A stretch of DNA of 64,000 nucleotides from Macquaria australasica (Eukaryota > Chordata > Actinopteri > Centrarchiformes > Percichthyidae): positions 744,001 to 808,000 of the forward strand of contig SEMN01000150.1 of assembly GCA_005408345.1 (NCBI GenBank). The letters are read 5' to 3'. The notes below the pieces were generated by a model. That model searched no databases, was not told where the DNA came from, and worked only from the letters and a program-made list of their open reading frames with translations. The first letter of the stretch is position 1; each line of letters begins with the position of its first letter. Of this stretch, positions 1-11,400 are shown piece by piece. A program made the position numbers and the translations under genes.

Positions 1-162
1 GCGTCTCAATTCGCGTTCTTCCGTACTTACACTTGCTATTTTAAGTGCATAAGTGTGTTCACACTGACAATTATGGCAAAATGCAGTGCACTATGAGTAC
101 CCGCATGGTGTACTCATAACGGTCAAAAAGTTGAGTGTGGAACACTGGACACTTCACATCCA
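1..162. repeat. Probable truncated DNA-element repeat at the window edge
   Basis: The stretch before the hAT relic contains wording such as TATGGCAAAATGCAGTGCAC that I associate with a recurrent fish element. It stops at the border of the hAT 3' segment at about 163 and continues off the left edge. No terminal repeat is visible, so the class is undetermined. Confidence 0.3.
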
Positions 163-767
163 TTATTTGGATGAAGAAGCTAAAAAAAATAATGTATGTC
201 AGATTTTTGTAGCTACAGCTGTTATTTCAGTGTGTCAGATACATATTTAATCAACATTTAAGTAAATCTAAGTATCAGATCGGACTCTGTATCGGTAGAC
301 ACCCAATCTTAAAGGACTCTCATCAGGATTGGGGCCAAAAAAAACTTGATGGAAAGGATTTGGCTCTGTTTCCCGTCTTGGTTGGCAGGCCGTCTTAATC
401 TGCGCTTTGTTGCTTTTGAGATAACCAAGCCACTTCCATATAATTGACATAGTGTTACCTTTTTTGTCAACAGTTTTCTCAGCTTTGGAGGGTAACGCAA
501 CTTGGTTCCACTTGAAGACATCACCTTGACATCATTTTTATCCACTTTCACATCCACTTTCTTCACCGGTAGCTCTGCGGTGCTTTGCGGTAGGAAATGG
601 ACGTGTACTTTGACGTGCAAGTCAAAAACTGCAGACTGACTGGCTGTTGTTGTGTTTATTTCTGGTGTGTGATAGGCTGCTAGATTTATCCATGTCGAGT
701 AAAAAATGTCCAAAGTTTATCGTCATTATCGAAATAATTTTGATCAACATTTTATCGCCCAGCCCTA
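163..767 (-). mobile_element. Internally deleted hAT transposon relic with BED zinc-finger remnant
   Basis: Seen: read on the minus strand, the element starts at 767 with TAGGGCTGGGCGATAAA, a terminus typical of fish hAT elements. It then enters a reading frame from the ATG near 695. Around 450-380 the translation in a shifted frame reads SIIWKWLGYLKSNKAQIKTAC, which fits the start of a ZBED/hAT BED finger (W..F/L.Y.KSD...C). The second zinc-binding Cys is replaced (Arg in the expected window) and no clean His pair follows. A frameshift near 455 separates it from the upstream ...RKLLTKK segment. From 349 down to 163 it joins subterminal sequence (ATCGGATCGGACTC type) shared with 3853-4041. 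Inference: an internal-deletion derivative with no catalytic domain, long inactive. Confidence 0.7.
309..713 (-). pseudogene. Decayed N-terminal fragment of a hAT-family transposase (BED finger region)
   Basis: A 134-codon open stretch and an overlapping 60-codon frame together carry the N-terminal part of a hAT transposase: a Ser/Lys-rich leader, then the aromatic W-K-W-L-G-Y motif of a BED finger after a frameshift. The RNase H-like DDE core and the C-terminal dimerisation domain of hAT transposases are absent; the sequence passes straight into element-end DNA at 349. It is non-functional and is listed only to explain the open frame. Confidence 0.6.
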
Positions 768-1073
768 TGTAGCAGTAGGGAAGGTAAGAGAAAGAAGAGG
801 GCGGAAAAGTAGAAAAGATACACAGTGCAATGAAGAATACAGAAGGCTTGTCGAGTCAATATCCAGTCTCCCCTATGGCTAAAGTACTTCTCTAAGCCTC
901 TCACCCTGGTCTGGCCTCTCCCCTGCCTTCTTTGTTTATCTTTCTCTGCCTCTTCTTCTTCTTTCACACTAACAGTAGAAATAAAAAAAAGATTGCTGAG
1001 AGATGTACTGCCAGAAATGACACACAGAGCACTGATGGACAGCCCTGATAAAAGATAGAATAATGGACTGTAT

Positions 1074-1446
1074 TAGGGCTGCAACTAACAATTATTTTCA
1101 TGACCAATTAATCTGCCAGTTATTTTCTTAATTAATTAAATAATCATTTTGTCTATAAAAGATAAAATACTTAAAAATGTCCGATCCAGATTCCTGGTCC
1201 AAGGTGATGTCTTCAAATAGGCCCATCTTGTTTTGTCTGAGCAACAGTCCCAAACCTAAAAGTTACTGAGTTTAAAATTCTTTAAAACAGTGAAAAGCAA
1301 ATCTTCACATTGGAGCAGCTGGAAGCAGAGAATGGTTGACATTATTTTTACTGAATTATTGAAACAATTAATCGTTTATCAAAATAGTGTAAAATAATGA
1401 ATTATTCAATCAATCAATTGACTATTTGACTAATTGTTCAGCTCTA
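1074..1446. mobile_element. Non-autonomous hAT-type element (373 bp) with 8-bp target duplication
   Basis: Seen: the left end TAGGGCTGCAACTAAC and the right end (reverse complement) TAGAGCTGAACAATTAG form imperfect terminal inverted repeats. Flanks are gactgtat (1066-1073) and gattgtat (1447-1454), 7 of 8 identical, as expected for an aged hAT insertion. The body, with CAATTAAT/ATTAATC-like motifs and the GGTGATGTCTTCAAAT and CAACAGTCC phrases, is one of the most abundant MITE-like sequences in teleost genomes. No ORF of its own. Confidence 0.75.
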
Positions 1447-1454
1447 GATTGTAT

Positions 1455-3119
1455 ATTATGAATGTAATGCTAATGCTTCATGAGGGCATTTCTTTGCATT
1501 TCCATTTTTTGGCATACCAAGCAATTTTCCCTCTTTTGCCAGTGCAGTGACACACTGGCTTCCCAGCTGCCAACACTGCCAATTGTGTTCAATGGGGTAC
1601 TTTTCTAAAGTTGAGAGAGTTTTCCTTTCCGCACCCAGGCATCCCAAAAGAACAGTTCTTGTGTCTATAAAGGTAGCTCTGCTACTTGTTGATTGTGTAA
1701 TCACTAGGCTAGCTAGGTAGGGATTGCAGTGATTGCAGCTGTGGTAATCATTTACTTGTAAAAGTTTCATAATAGATCTGGTATCGTCCCCGTTGTCTGA
1801 CGGCCAGTTATACTGTATCATATCTCACAAATTTTCTTTGGCCAGTGTGAAACTGGTTAAAAGCTCCTTCAGTCAAGGGGAGTCTTCCTCGTCCAAGTTT
1901 TGAAACTTTTCTGAAACCAACAATCCAACAGTAACGTCCCCTTTTTGCAGTGATTGGCCAGATGTGCATAAGCGTGAAAATGAGCAGAGGTCCAAGCACT
2001 TCGCAAAGCCTACTGTACTTCTGTAACTGTTTGTGTTTGGTTCTGACCTGCACCGGTTACTTCTGTATTGGCAGTGACATCACACACAGCGGTGTGCTCT
2101 CAGAGAACACATGGGAGGAGTGCAAACAAAAGTGGGATCAAGCTCTGAACAATGGCAAAGACAGACATGTACTGTACATCAAGTACTCAATACACACCAG
2201 GAAATGAAGCTACATGTCTGTTACCTGTAAATGCAGTTTTATTTCCCACAGTCGGCTCATTGAGCTCTTGATCTCTACTTCCACTCTGTAATCGCCTTAA
2301 TAAAGTTGAAAATGCAGTATGTACATTTTGTGACGTGGTTGACAACGCATTGTCCAAACTCGGCCTGAGAGAGTTTATTTTGGCCTTAAGCCTCAGTTAC
2401 ATATACCAACAGAAAGCACACAGATAATAGGACGGTGATGCATCGAGACAAGTTGTCACTTCAACTGTTCTTTTTATTTACTCCTGTCTCTGCCTCTCAC
2501 TCCATCTCATATTTAGATTTATGCACACGTGGGCATGCGCATACTTACCATGTTTTGCTGTTGTGAGGAGATATAATCTGCAGAGGAGTTTAGAAAAGGT
2601 CAGTCTGCACTCCTGTGAGAGGCATTGGCTGGCATGCGTAAACAAAATGTCTGAACCTTGTCGGATGCAGCAGCAAGAAACTCTTTGACTTTTTTCTCTC
2701 CCTGTGGAACCATAAAGTCCCTCTTTACCCTTTCAGAAACGGGAAGCAGACGGTTTAGCATCAAGTTCTTAAAATACAACCACAAGTAGAAATTACAGTA
2801 CTTAATATAACACTACAATTTTTTATAATTTTGTTAAAATAAAATATGACAATAGAGATTATACTTCTATTTTCTTTTTCATGTTTGAATTCAAATGAAA
2901 AAGCCCTTTATGTGTTCTCAGGTAGCAGAGTTGCTGGCCAATTAGAAAATACAAACTCTATTTTGCGTTCAATTTCATTAAAAAAATAACAGGGTTATGG
3001 AGTACAATGGAAGTGTCAGTGGCGTTTTAATTTTGATCTTGGCAGAAATGATGTGTTTTGAAAGAAGAACATGATAATGATGATTATTATTGCATTTTAA
3101 CTTTGATTCATTTTGTCAT
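1455..3119. other. Intergenic, no supported gene
   Basis: Several open frames of 60-120 codons occur (for example 1456-1821 minus, 1950-2207 plus). None has recognisable domains, splice sites or codon structure that I can defend. There is no prominent microsatellite or terminal-repeat element. It may contain old unrecognised repeats. Confidence 0.5.
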
Positions 3120-3120
3120 A

Positions 3121-3404
3121 AAACACTTATATTAAATATAGGGGAAACATCTGTTTGATTAAATGATTTAATAGGCAGCCCAGGAATGCAGTGAAAGTTT
3201 ATATATGCATAAAGGTATTGTAAACACAAAACAGTTTGTAAGTGAACTCCAGTGGAGAAAAAAAACTGTTTTGTGTTTACAATACCTTTATGCATATATA
3301 AACTTTCCCTGCATTCCTGGGCTGCCTATTAAATCATTTAATCAAACAGATGTTTCCCCTATATTTAATATAAGTGTTTTTTTTCTCCACTGGAGTTCAC
3401 TTAC
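3121..3404. repeat. Nested inverted duplication A-L-A'-L' (117+25+117+25 bp)
   Basis: Seen: A (3121-3237) is the reverse complement of A' (3263-3379) over 117 bp with one mismatch (3192 versus 3308). L (3238-3262) is the exact reverse complement of L' (3380-3404), 25 of 25. The arrangement equals an ancestral A-L' segment into whose A/L' junction a complete inverted copy of itself was inserted. A/A' can form a 117-bp hairpin with a 25-nt loop; L/L' form an alternative pairing. It has no terminal motif of a known transposon and no flanking target duplication. Inference: replication template switching rather than a MITE. Confidence 0.9.
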
Positions 3405-3592
3405 ATCTCTGGCTGTAGTTTAAGGACAAGTAATTACTGTAATCCAAGATCCATGACAGGCCATGATGAAATTCTGTCACTTCTCCCCACTTTGCCAACA
3501 GCCACTGCCACAAGTTGATTGTCAGCCAATGAGAAATACTGAGTGTGAGTGTTTCTGTTGTTCCCACAACTCCAACAGAGGGAGTGGGAAAT

Positions 3593-3733
3593 TAGCACCA
3601 GCCATCAGCCAAATGGTGGTAAAATATGAAAGTGGCTGGTAGATTTCAGACACAAAATAATGATTTGCTAATAAGTGAATTTGAACATTTATCTGTCAGT
3701 GGCTGGTAGATGTTCACATTTTAAAAATTTCCC
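3593..3733 (+). repeat. Dispersed repeat copy 1 ('GGCTGGTAGATTTCAG' family)
   Basis: Matches the reverse complement of about 49335-49485. Shared stretches include AAAATATGAAAGTGGCTGGT, TTTCAGACACAAAATAATGA and AGTGGCTGGTAGATGTTCAC. Internally it repeats the phrase AGTGGCTGGTAGAT (near 3631 and 3701). Class unknown; it has no visible terminal repeats. Confidence 0.75.
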
Positions 3734-3852
3734 ACCCTGGATATGTCTCCTCTCTAGTGGATTGCGTCACGTTAATTCCAGGAGTTGCCTTCTCTCAGTT
3801 AAACTTTCATTGATATCATATCAATAATTTAGGCTTAGAAACTTAATGTTTC

Positions 3853-4041
3853 ATTATTTGGATGAAGAAGCTCAAAAAAATAAGGTATGTCAGATTTTTG
3901 TAGCTATAGCTGTTATTTCAGTGTGTCAGATACATATTTAATCAACATTCAAGTAAATCTAAGTATCGGATCGGACTCGGTATCAGTAAACACCCAATCT
4001 TAAAGGACTCTCATCAGGACTGGGGCCAAAAAAAACTTGAA
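3853..4041. mobile_element. Second copy of the hAT-relic terminal segment
   Basis: About 188 bp here match 163-349 along their whole length in the same orientation with scattered substitutions. Shared stretches include CATTATTTGGATGAAGAAGC, TGTTATTTCAGTGTGTCAGA and CTTAAAGGACTCTCATCAGG. The match stops at AAAAAAAACTTGA, exactly where the first copy switches to transposase-derived sequence, so both copies share one end. Neither copy's outer flank shows a clear target duplication. Confidence 0.7.
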
Positions 4042-4719
4042 GAGGACATCCCTAATGATATGATACATTGTGTATACCATCAGCTCTTACCACTACACTA
4101 CGAACCATGCAAACCCTCTTTTAGTTTGCATGAAATAATGCTATTGGCTAAGGCACTATTGTAAAAGGGAGACTGCCACTGCTCCAAGTTTGATTTTCAG
4201 CTTTCCGTAGGGGTCACCATTACTTGAAGGACCTCTCTTGGTAATTGTGTTTTTTTGTTAAACATTTGAAAAGTTTTTGAAGTTTGAAATGTTTTACAGT
4301 TGCTTGGTTACAACAAAAAAGAAAAGAAAAAGAAAACCCGTTGGATGTGTCTGATTGGTTATTAATAAGTACTTAAAAAGTACTGTAGCAAACAAGTAGG
4401 TTAAAACAGTATTAAAACAACTGTTAGGAATGGATTAATGAATAAATAAATAGATTAATAATATTAATAGTTTTGTATATTTTGTCCCAACTTTCCAGAT
4501 GTGTGGCAGTGCTTTTGATGTCTGAACAGTCATAGTATTATATTTATATTATATTATGATTATTTTCCTGACACCATTTGTGTGATCCTCTACAGGCAAG
4601 AGTAATTTGAAATCCCTGTTCTCATCTTCATTTATTCATTTAATATACAAACATCTCTTCAGTGCATGAATGTCTTTATGGGGACAGCTGCTGTGTCGTC
4701 GTGCAAAGATTGTGTTGCT
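4042..4719. other. Intergenic, no supported gene
   Basis: AT-rich DNA with short A runs and a small AATA/ATTA-rich patch at about 4437-4475. I see no gene, RNA or clear mobile element. Confidence 0.5.
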
Positions 4720-4990
4720 GATTCTGTTCAATTAGCCATTGAGAAATTACAACTCTCCTTTAATGCACTCCAAATGCTCTCATTAACCTTAAAACGGTAC
4801 TTAATGCAAATAAATTAAATGCATGCTGTTATTAAGGTCCAGAGAGTGTAGATTACAGTAAGTTACATATCTCCACTGTGACCACTTTTGATATTGTGAG
4901 GGTCACATATTATAAACATCTTGGCATCTGGCTTAATGAGAGAATTATTTTTAAATAGAAAACCTTAAAGCTTCCCACTGAGTTGTAGGA
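4720..4990. promoter_or_regulatory. Candidate conserved non-coding element with octamer and homeodomain motifs
   Basis: Repeat-free, AT-rich block with a perfect POU octamer ATGCAAAT (4804-4811), a nearby AAATTAAATGCATGC and several TTAAT/ATTA cores. The composition resembles developmental enhancers flanking neural genes. Pure motif inference; conservation not tested. Confidence 0.25.
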
Positions 4991-6328
4991 AGAGGATAGT
5001 TGAAACAATTCTGGATGTGATTTATAGACATGCATATCTCACAGTGAAGGGCACTGCTTATGTGCTGAGGGTGCCTCGCAGTTTTACAGGAGCACTCTGA
5101 ACACCTCAAGTTGAAAACATCCAACACTCCGGAGATAAATGCTCACCATCACCTTTTCGCCTTTTCTCTTCTGTCCAGCTGCAGAAGTGAAGGGCAGTTC
5201 CTGCACAACTGAACTGTCAACAACAAAAATGGAGGGCAGACTAATAGTTCTTGTTGCATCTGAAACCAGGTTTCAAAGACAGGTTGAAGTGACATTAGTA
5301 GGGCACTTTTAGATTTGTTTGTGTGTTATTACAGTTTTTTTGATTGCCTGAACGTAGCTGCTGTTTGTAGTTATCACGTGTAGCTTGTTGGCACACAATT
5401 ACTGCAGACATTTGCTGCGAAAAATGCTTCAACATTGAGCTGCACGGGCAAAAAATCATTGCGTCCTGCCTCACTTTAAGGCGCCCGTTGTATTCGCCAC
5501 CTTTGGCGTAGATTCTGTTTATAATTGAGCTCTTTTGAGTTTGAATTATCACTTCATCATATACATTAATGATTTACATTACAATACATTTTCAGAAAAT
5601 TGTCAGCTAACATCACATCTTTGCTTTTGTGTGTGGTCAATACTTAACTATCTCCATTGATTGGCTGCTTCTGGAGGTAGTTTACCAGAGGTGATTTCGG
5701 AAAGACCAACCAAGCCTGCACCCTGTTTTTATTTCTGTTGCATTAATGTCTGTTCTTGTGACATTTTTTCATTGTCAGTCTAAATGTAAATTCTGGCCAG
5801 TCAACCTATCATGTATGAATAAAGGTAAAACTTTTCATCTCTCAAGATTCACGTACGAGGGGTGTGTGTTAGATGCAATACCCCTGTGTGATACAATTAT
5901 TTGCTATTGCAGTGACAAATGAAAAACGGCTCCGATTTTCTTTTTGGAATATCAAAACATTTCTTTTTTAAAATGGGACTCTGATGGGTGTTCAACACTA
6001 TCAGTATGGCTTTGATGAATTCCAAGAATAGACCAAAAAAACAAAAAAGAAAGAAAGAAAGAAAAACAACAAAAAAGAATACTGTCAAGTGATCGGGAAA
6101 ATATTTCTTTTATGCAGTAAAACACTATTGTACGGCTACTTTGCAAAATTCTGCTATTCTCTTTCAGAGGGAGCTGGTGTTCTCTCTGCCCTCAGGAGAA
6201 AATTACACAACTCCTTTGTTCTGACTTGATTAAATACATTTCTTCCAGCAGCACCCTGTTCTTGCTTCTTTGCACTATGTTTAATGTCTTCGACACAGTC
6301 TTTCAAGCACACACATTCACAAACACAG

Positions 6329-6329
<1 letters not shown>
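4991..6329. other. Intergenic, no supported gene
   Basis: No gene recognised. Purine-rich A/G stretch at about 6036-6075 (AAAGAAAGAAAGAAAG type). Confidence 0.5.

Positions 6330-6416
<87 letters not shown>
6330..6416. repeat. (CA)n microsatellite, ~87 bp
   Basis: Uninterrupted AC dinucleotides, about 43 copies, preceded by short imperfect CA runs from 6307. Likely polymorphic. Confidence 0.97.
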
Positions 6417-6421
<5 letters not shown>

Positions 6422-7950
6422 TGCCAGAAGAGCTGAACAGTTAAAGTAAAACTCAAGGCTTAACCACCGATCCAGCTTGCTGAACTTTCTGCTCTATCGA
6501 CACTTCTGCTGAGATTAAATAAAGCCTGGCTCCTTCCTCTCCCTCTCACTCCATCACTACTTTCCCTCCTCTCTTTTTTCCATTCCCCCCTCTCTACCCT
6601 CGTACCTATTTTTCCATACTACTGCTCGCGTGCCCTTTCATATGCATTCAGGATTATCATCAAACTGTGATTCTGTTTGTGCGTGTATGTGTATGCATGA
6701 GATTGCGCGCGTGTACTTATTCATGTGCTTGCATGTGTGGGATTGCCTACTGAGATTACCATTTATCTCTCTGCTGATCACATCCGTGCTGAGGAATCCA
6801 ACAGAGGCATAAGAGAGGTGGTACAAGAAAATTATGCCAGCAGTGATTACATGAGCTTGCCCACTTCTCACCTTATTGCTACTCCTTTCCCCATCGCAGA
6901 CCTCTCCTCATTCTGTGCAATTGTTGGGGTTTCTCACGAGAAGATGATTTGCTGTGTTACGAAGGATTGCTGACTTCCCATCTTGGTTTTAGTTGGCTTC
7001 TTGAGCAAACCAGGGTACTGTGTTAGATTACTGACACGTGTATATGTGTATGCTTGAGATGTCTGAAGATTTGTCGCACAAACAAGGCATTTATTAGATT
7101 AGATGAGATGGTTGCTGTGGGGAAATTACACAAGCAAGTAATGGCAGTGCAAAACAAAGTGTAGGGAATAAAAATTGTATACATAAATCAGGTAGAGCAC
7201 ATGTTTGGTGTTAATGAAATGAAATACCTATACAGACAATAAACTGCACTCCTTACAGGAGTTTTAAAATCAAAGCATAGCTGTTCAAATTTGCTTCCAT
7301 TTTTCATAACTGATATCTTGTTTACTGAAGAACATAAGGAACATCATCATGAATCATTGAATTCTTTTCTAATTTTTATTGTTGCATTATTATGTTTAAT
7401 GTTATGTTTTAATTGTGTTTTTTCTCTGTTTAGTTTGGTTTTAGTTATGTAACTACTGTACATTAACATTGATTTTTAAAAAGAATTTAAGTGTTAATTA
7501 GTTTGCCAGAGATGATCAAAAACAAAGTCCACTTCTGCTAACATCTTAACAACAACAAAAAAGAGCATAGGCAAACGTTATATATTTAATGAGTGTCACT
7601 TTCATTAGGCCTTCTTCTACCAACTAAATTGATCATGTGACGAGATGCATCAGGATTGAGGGGGCTTCCCACCACAGCTAAACAGTTTCATAGGGGAAAC
7701 CCTGATTGTGCACGGTCCACCATAAATAAAAAACAACAATAAACACTGAGTATCTGCCGATACAATATCACTCTAATACTATCTTTTTTCCCTTTGTGGC
7801 ATCTACTGAGTTCTTAATAAGCCATACAAATGCATTTTTAAAGATAGAAAACTAGAAATGTGAAGCAAATTGAATATTCTCCTCCACTGTACCAGCAATA
7901 AAATGTCCTAGTGTGTGAGCCTGTTATTAAGTACTTTTGGGGTCACATGA
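6417..7950. other. Intergenic, no supported gene
   Basis: Pyrimidine-rich patch at 6525-6600; otherwise AT-rich unique-looking sequence without a recognisable gene or element. Confidence 0.5.
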
Positions 7951-7954
7951 TGCC

Positions 7955-8105
7955 TTTATTAAATAGCATACAGTTGAGAGCTGACTGCAAATAGGGAGGA
8001 AGCGAGGGTGGGGATGAGATGCACCAAGGTCCCCAGCTGGGCTTGAACTGGGGGCATTACAATAACATGGTCAGGCCCACCCAGACGTCCCTGTGTTGCT
8101 CCTTT
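7955..8105 (-). mobile_element. tRNA-derived SINE fragment
   Basis: Read on the minus strand it contains CCCAGTTCAAGCCCAGCTGG (box-B-like), then CTTGGTGCATCTCATCCCC and ends near TTTAATAAAGGCATC. This order, with a pyrimidine-rich block and an AATAAAGGCA-like tail, is the layout of a widespread fish tRNA SINE. The 5' box A is degenerate. Boundaries approximate. Confidence 0.55.
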
Positions 8106-9047
8106 TTTTGCACGCACACACTTCATTTTGCAGTAGGTGTGGTTGGACTTAACCATCATGCCCATGTGCAAGAGGTGCGGAGTGAACAAGTGAATATCTA
8201 ATGCACCTTAAATTAAATTACCTTTGTAAAACACACTTGGTTACCCTGTTGCTCTGGTATTTAGAGTTCCCAGTGTTGAAGATGGTTCCCTGTAGCTTTA
8301 TCACTGCTGACACACCACTTATGTCCCCTCATGCCTTAGTGCAGTCACTTTGCAGTGTGTAGTGATTTACTGAAACTCCAAACTGCCTCAGATGCAAAAC
8401 AAATAACATTTACAAAAAGAAAGAAAAGAAGCCATCTGCAGAATGAAAATGCAAAGCCTCGATATATCTTATGAGGTGATTACATAAAAAACATAGCAAA
8501 AGTCCATCAGCAACAGGAACATTTTGATTTTCTAAGTTATTAGTTTAGTGCTTTGGCTAGTATGGTTGGCAAATTGTTAATTGACACAGCCATAGATTCT
8601 TAAAACTTGTGCAATCAGCTCAGGTCAAAGAGCTGTCACCTCTACCTCTTCATTCATTCGTCTCCTCTTTTCTGAGCCCACTCCTCCTCCGTAATAAAGA
8701 CCTCTGTCTGAGCCGGTTTAGGGGAGGGTGAAAGTCTGTGGGCTCAGGTTAAGCACAGGGAGGATTTCCTGCTCTCTCTCTGTCAAGCTGCAGGGTTATG
8801 TAGGGTTATGGGAGTATTAGGGAGGGGAGAAAAGGACTTAGCAATGGCGGCTCCCAATAGTTCTCATCATAGAATATTGAAGGAAAGCAGCAAGGAGGGA
8901 AGGAGGAAATTAACAGGCAAATAAACAAATGAAGTCAGAGGAAGAAACCAACTGAGAGAAGGGAAAACCAAAGGTGGCTGGGTGAGGGAAGATGTATGGC
9001 AGCAACAACAAGTCTTCCAAAATACATTGTTTGTCATTGCCTGTAAC
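8106..9047. other. Intergenic, no supported gene
   Basis: No gene, RNA or microsatellite I can support. GA-rich around 8815-8960. Confidence 0.5.
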
Positions 9048-9383
9048 GGCTCGGTATAACCAGGTTTGGACCCAAAAACACAACTCAGAGACCAGGCAGG
9101 TAAAGCTAAACGTTCAGTTTTACTCGTGGTCTGAAACAGGTGAAGGTCAATACCAGACAGGCTAGGAGAAGGCCAACTTGATCGTGGTCATGGTAGAAGA
9201 CTGTTGGGCTGTCGTTGACTGTTGGTAGGAAACAGGAAGTTTCATCTGTCAAAGTTCGACCTGTCCATGCACCCAAACCTCCTCTCTCTGCGGACTTTGT
9301 TGCTCTATAACAACATCACACTACTTCCTCACAAAATATCATGATAGTAATATATCGTGAGTTAGCCTGCGATTCCCAGCCCT
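9048..9383. repeat. Composite of teleost dispersed repeats ending in a hAT-like terminus
   Basis: Contains phrases typical of recurrent fish repeats (CTCAGAGACCAGGCAGG, AATACCAGACAGGC). A stretch at 9276-9312 resembles 62038-62072. The ATATCGTGAGTTAGCCTGCG...CCCAGCCCTA end at 9350-9383 resembles the right terminus of TAGGGCTGGG-type hAT MITEs. Individual element borders are not resolved. Confidence 0.45.
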
Positions 9384-10750
9384 AATTTGTATGCATTCTC
9401 TCATTGTGCTGACCTCCAGCATGTGAAAAAAAGCGTGAAATTAAACAATTGCCCTGTGACAAGGACCCCTGGAGGCCCCAGCATCTGACTTTGGAAACCT
9501 CTGGTCGAGTGAACAGTGTGCTTTCGCTCCGGCCGGGGTAGCTGTGTGTCTTCAAGCAGGCCATTGCGAAAGAGAGGGAAGCAGTCGGAGCAAGCCTTTT
9601 TCCAGCCTCCCCGACAGGCTGAGCAGCCATGTGGAAAAAGAGCTGTGTTTGCTACAGACTTCCAGTGCTTCACTACGGGGCTGCATAGTAATCTGTGTGC
9701 TTGGCCTTCCTGTGACCTCCAGTTCCATCCCGTTACTCTGCGAGGCTCTTTAACCCTTTCATTGCTTGCATCTCTTTGCCGCTTCACATTCAAAAATGAA
9801 TAGACCAGCAGACAAAGTAATCTCTTTGCTTAGTAAAAAGCGCAGACCCATGATGCTACTGCTCCTTTTCTACTTCTAGAGAAAACATTCCCACTTAACC
9901 CCACTGGTCATATTTACACCAAAAATACCACGTAAGTGTTCTTTGCACTTCTCCACATAAAGTATGCTTATGTTCCTGTAGTCTCTGAGGAAGACATGAG
10001 CTCAGTATCCTGGTAGTTCTGTCCTACTTCCCTTTTCAGTTTGTTTTTAGTATATTTCCCTTAGCTACAATACACTGCAAACTTTCTGTCTCTGATTTAC
10101 ATCCGCAGGAAGTATTTCCTAGGCACAGCTAATGTTTAGTAACACCTGTACCTACAGAAATCGTCTCCATTTAATGGACCGAGTTAACATTCTCTACCAA
10201 TGCAGTCACCTCGCTGTGCCCCAGTGGTCTATAAAGTTGCAGGGTCCTCCAATAATGATGCAGGAGAAAGAGGACTGTGGGTTAGCAGAGCATGGTGAGC
10301 TATAGGGATGAGCACAGGCCAACAGCTCTCCTGCTGCACAAGCAAACACTTCCTCAGTTCACCCTCTGTTTAGATCACGTCCCTGGTTCCCCATTAAGTC
10401 TGTTTACTTACTGCAGTCAGAAATGTGTGTGTGTTTGTCCGTGTGTCTGGGACTGTGTATGTGTTCACGACACGTGCAAGCCCATTCAATGCCATAGCAC
10501 AGATTGCATTACTGTTAGATGACGAGTTACTCTAAGATTCATGCTAACATTCACACTTTGTCTCCAATTCTAATTCTCATTTGACTTTACAAAATTTACA
10601 TCACAGCAAATGTTTTGCTCCAATTCTAATTTCATTTGGACTCCAGCAAGGGCAGCATGCAACGCAATGCAATGAGGAAAATGGCCAATGAGAAGCTGGA
10701 ATCAGGATTGCTACATTTTAGTGGCAAATAATAAAGCATGTCTTTGGTAG
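9384..10750. other. Intergenic, no supported gene
   Basis: Open frames of 60-130 codons overlap one another on both strands at 9382-9803 but show no domain or splice structure. Short GT-rich patch at 10423-10460. Confidence 0.5.
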
Positions 10751-11400
10751 GTGTGGGAATCTTTGGGAATCTCATGATTCAATTTGAGTCTTGGTGTCAC
10801 AGATTCAGAATTGATTCTTGATTCAAAACTTGATTTAATAAATAGAAAAACTCCTGTTCACTGTGTGAACGATTTAGGGGTGGGGAAGGTGGACAGGGTT
10901 CTGCTGTCTTGTTATTACTAACGTTCAGTCTCCAGCAGTGGAGAACAGCCTTTCTACTGCAATGCTAATACCAGTGAAAACCATCATTATCCACAACTCT
11001 ATAAGAGTGCTGGACTTTTGAAATGAAACATACTATGGCCCAAGTTACTTTCTTCACCTGAGCAGAGTTGTAAAGTGCTGCATTGTGTTGGTTGGTCAGT
11101 TCGTTTGCTAGTGCTGGAATGGCGTATGAAGTATTCACAAAATACTTCACTTGCTAGCGTTTTGCAACTCTAATTACTGAGTTATTAAATCCAAAATGTG
11201 CCCAAACACTTGCCTTCTTTGAAGATAAACTACAAAGCAACTCTAGCTCTGTGTGTGCTGCATTTTATTAGGGTTCTGCACCCTGCTGTCTTGGTTGAGT
11301 TCCAACATAATGTTATGAACAACATACAAAAGTCAAACGATTCAGTCATAGAAGATAAGAATCATGATGCTTATGTGTATCGATTCTTTTTCTCCCACCC
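10751..11400. mobile_element. Old hAT-like non-autonomous element
   Basis: Left end GTGTGGGAATCTTTGGGAAT with CATGATTC; right end, reverse-complemented, GGGTGGGAGAAAAAGAATCG with CATGATTC. These imperfect ends, and the body's GATTCAGAATTGATTCTTGA wording, match a family seen widely in fish. No convincing target duplication, so age or border error is likely. Inner open frames (10965-11150, 11198-11464) have no domain. Confidence 0.5.

Noticed and set aside
1950..2207. 85-codon frame with a Cys-rich hydrophobic start (secreted-peptide-like)
   Set aside because: No TATA, splice or poly(A) context, and the opposite strand is also open; insufficient evidence.
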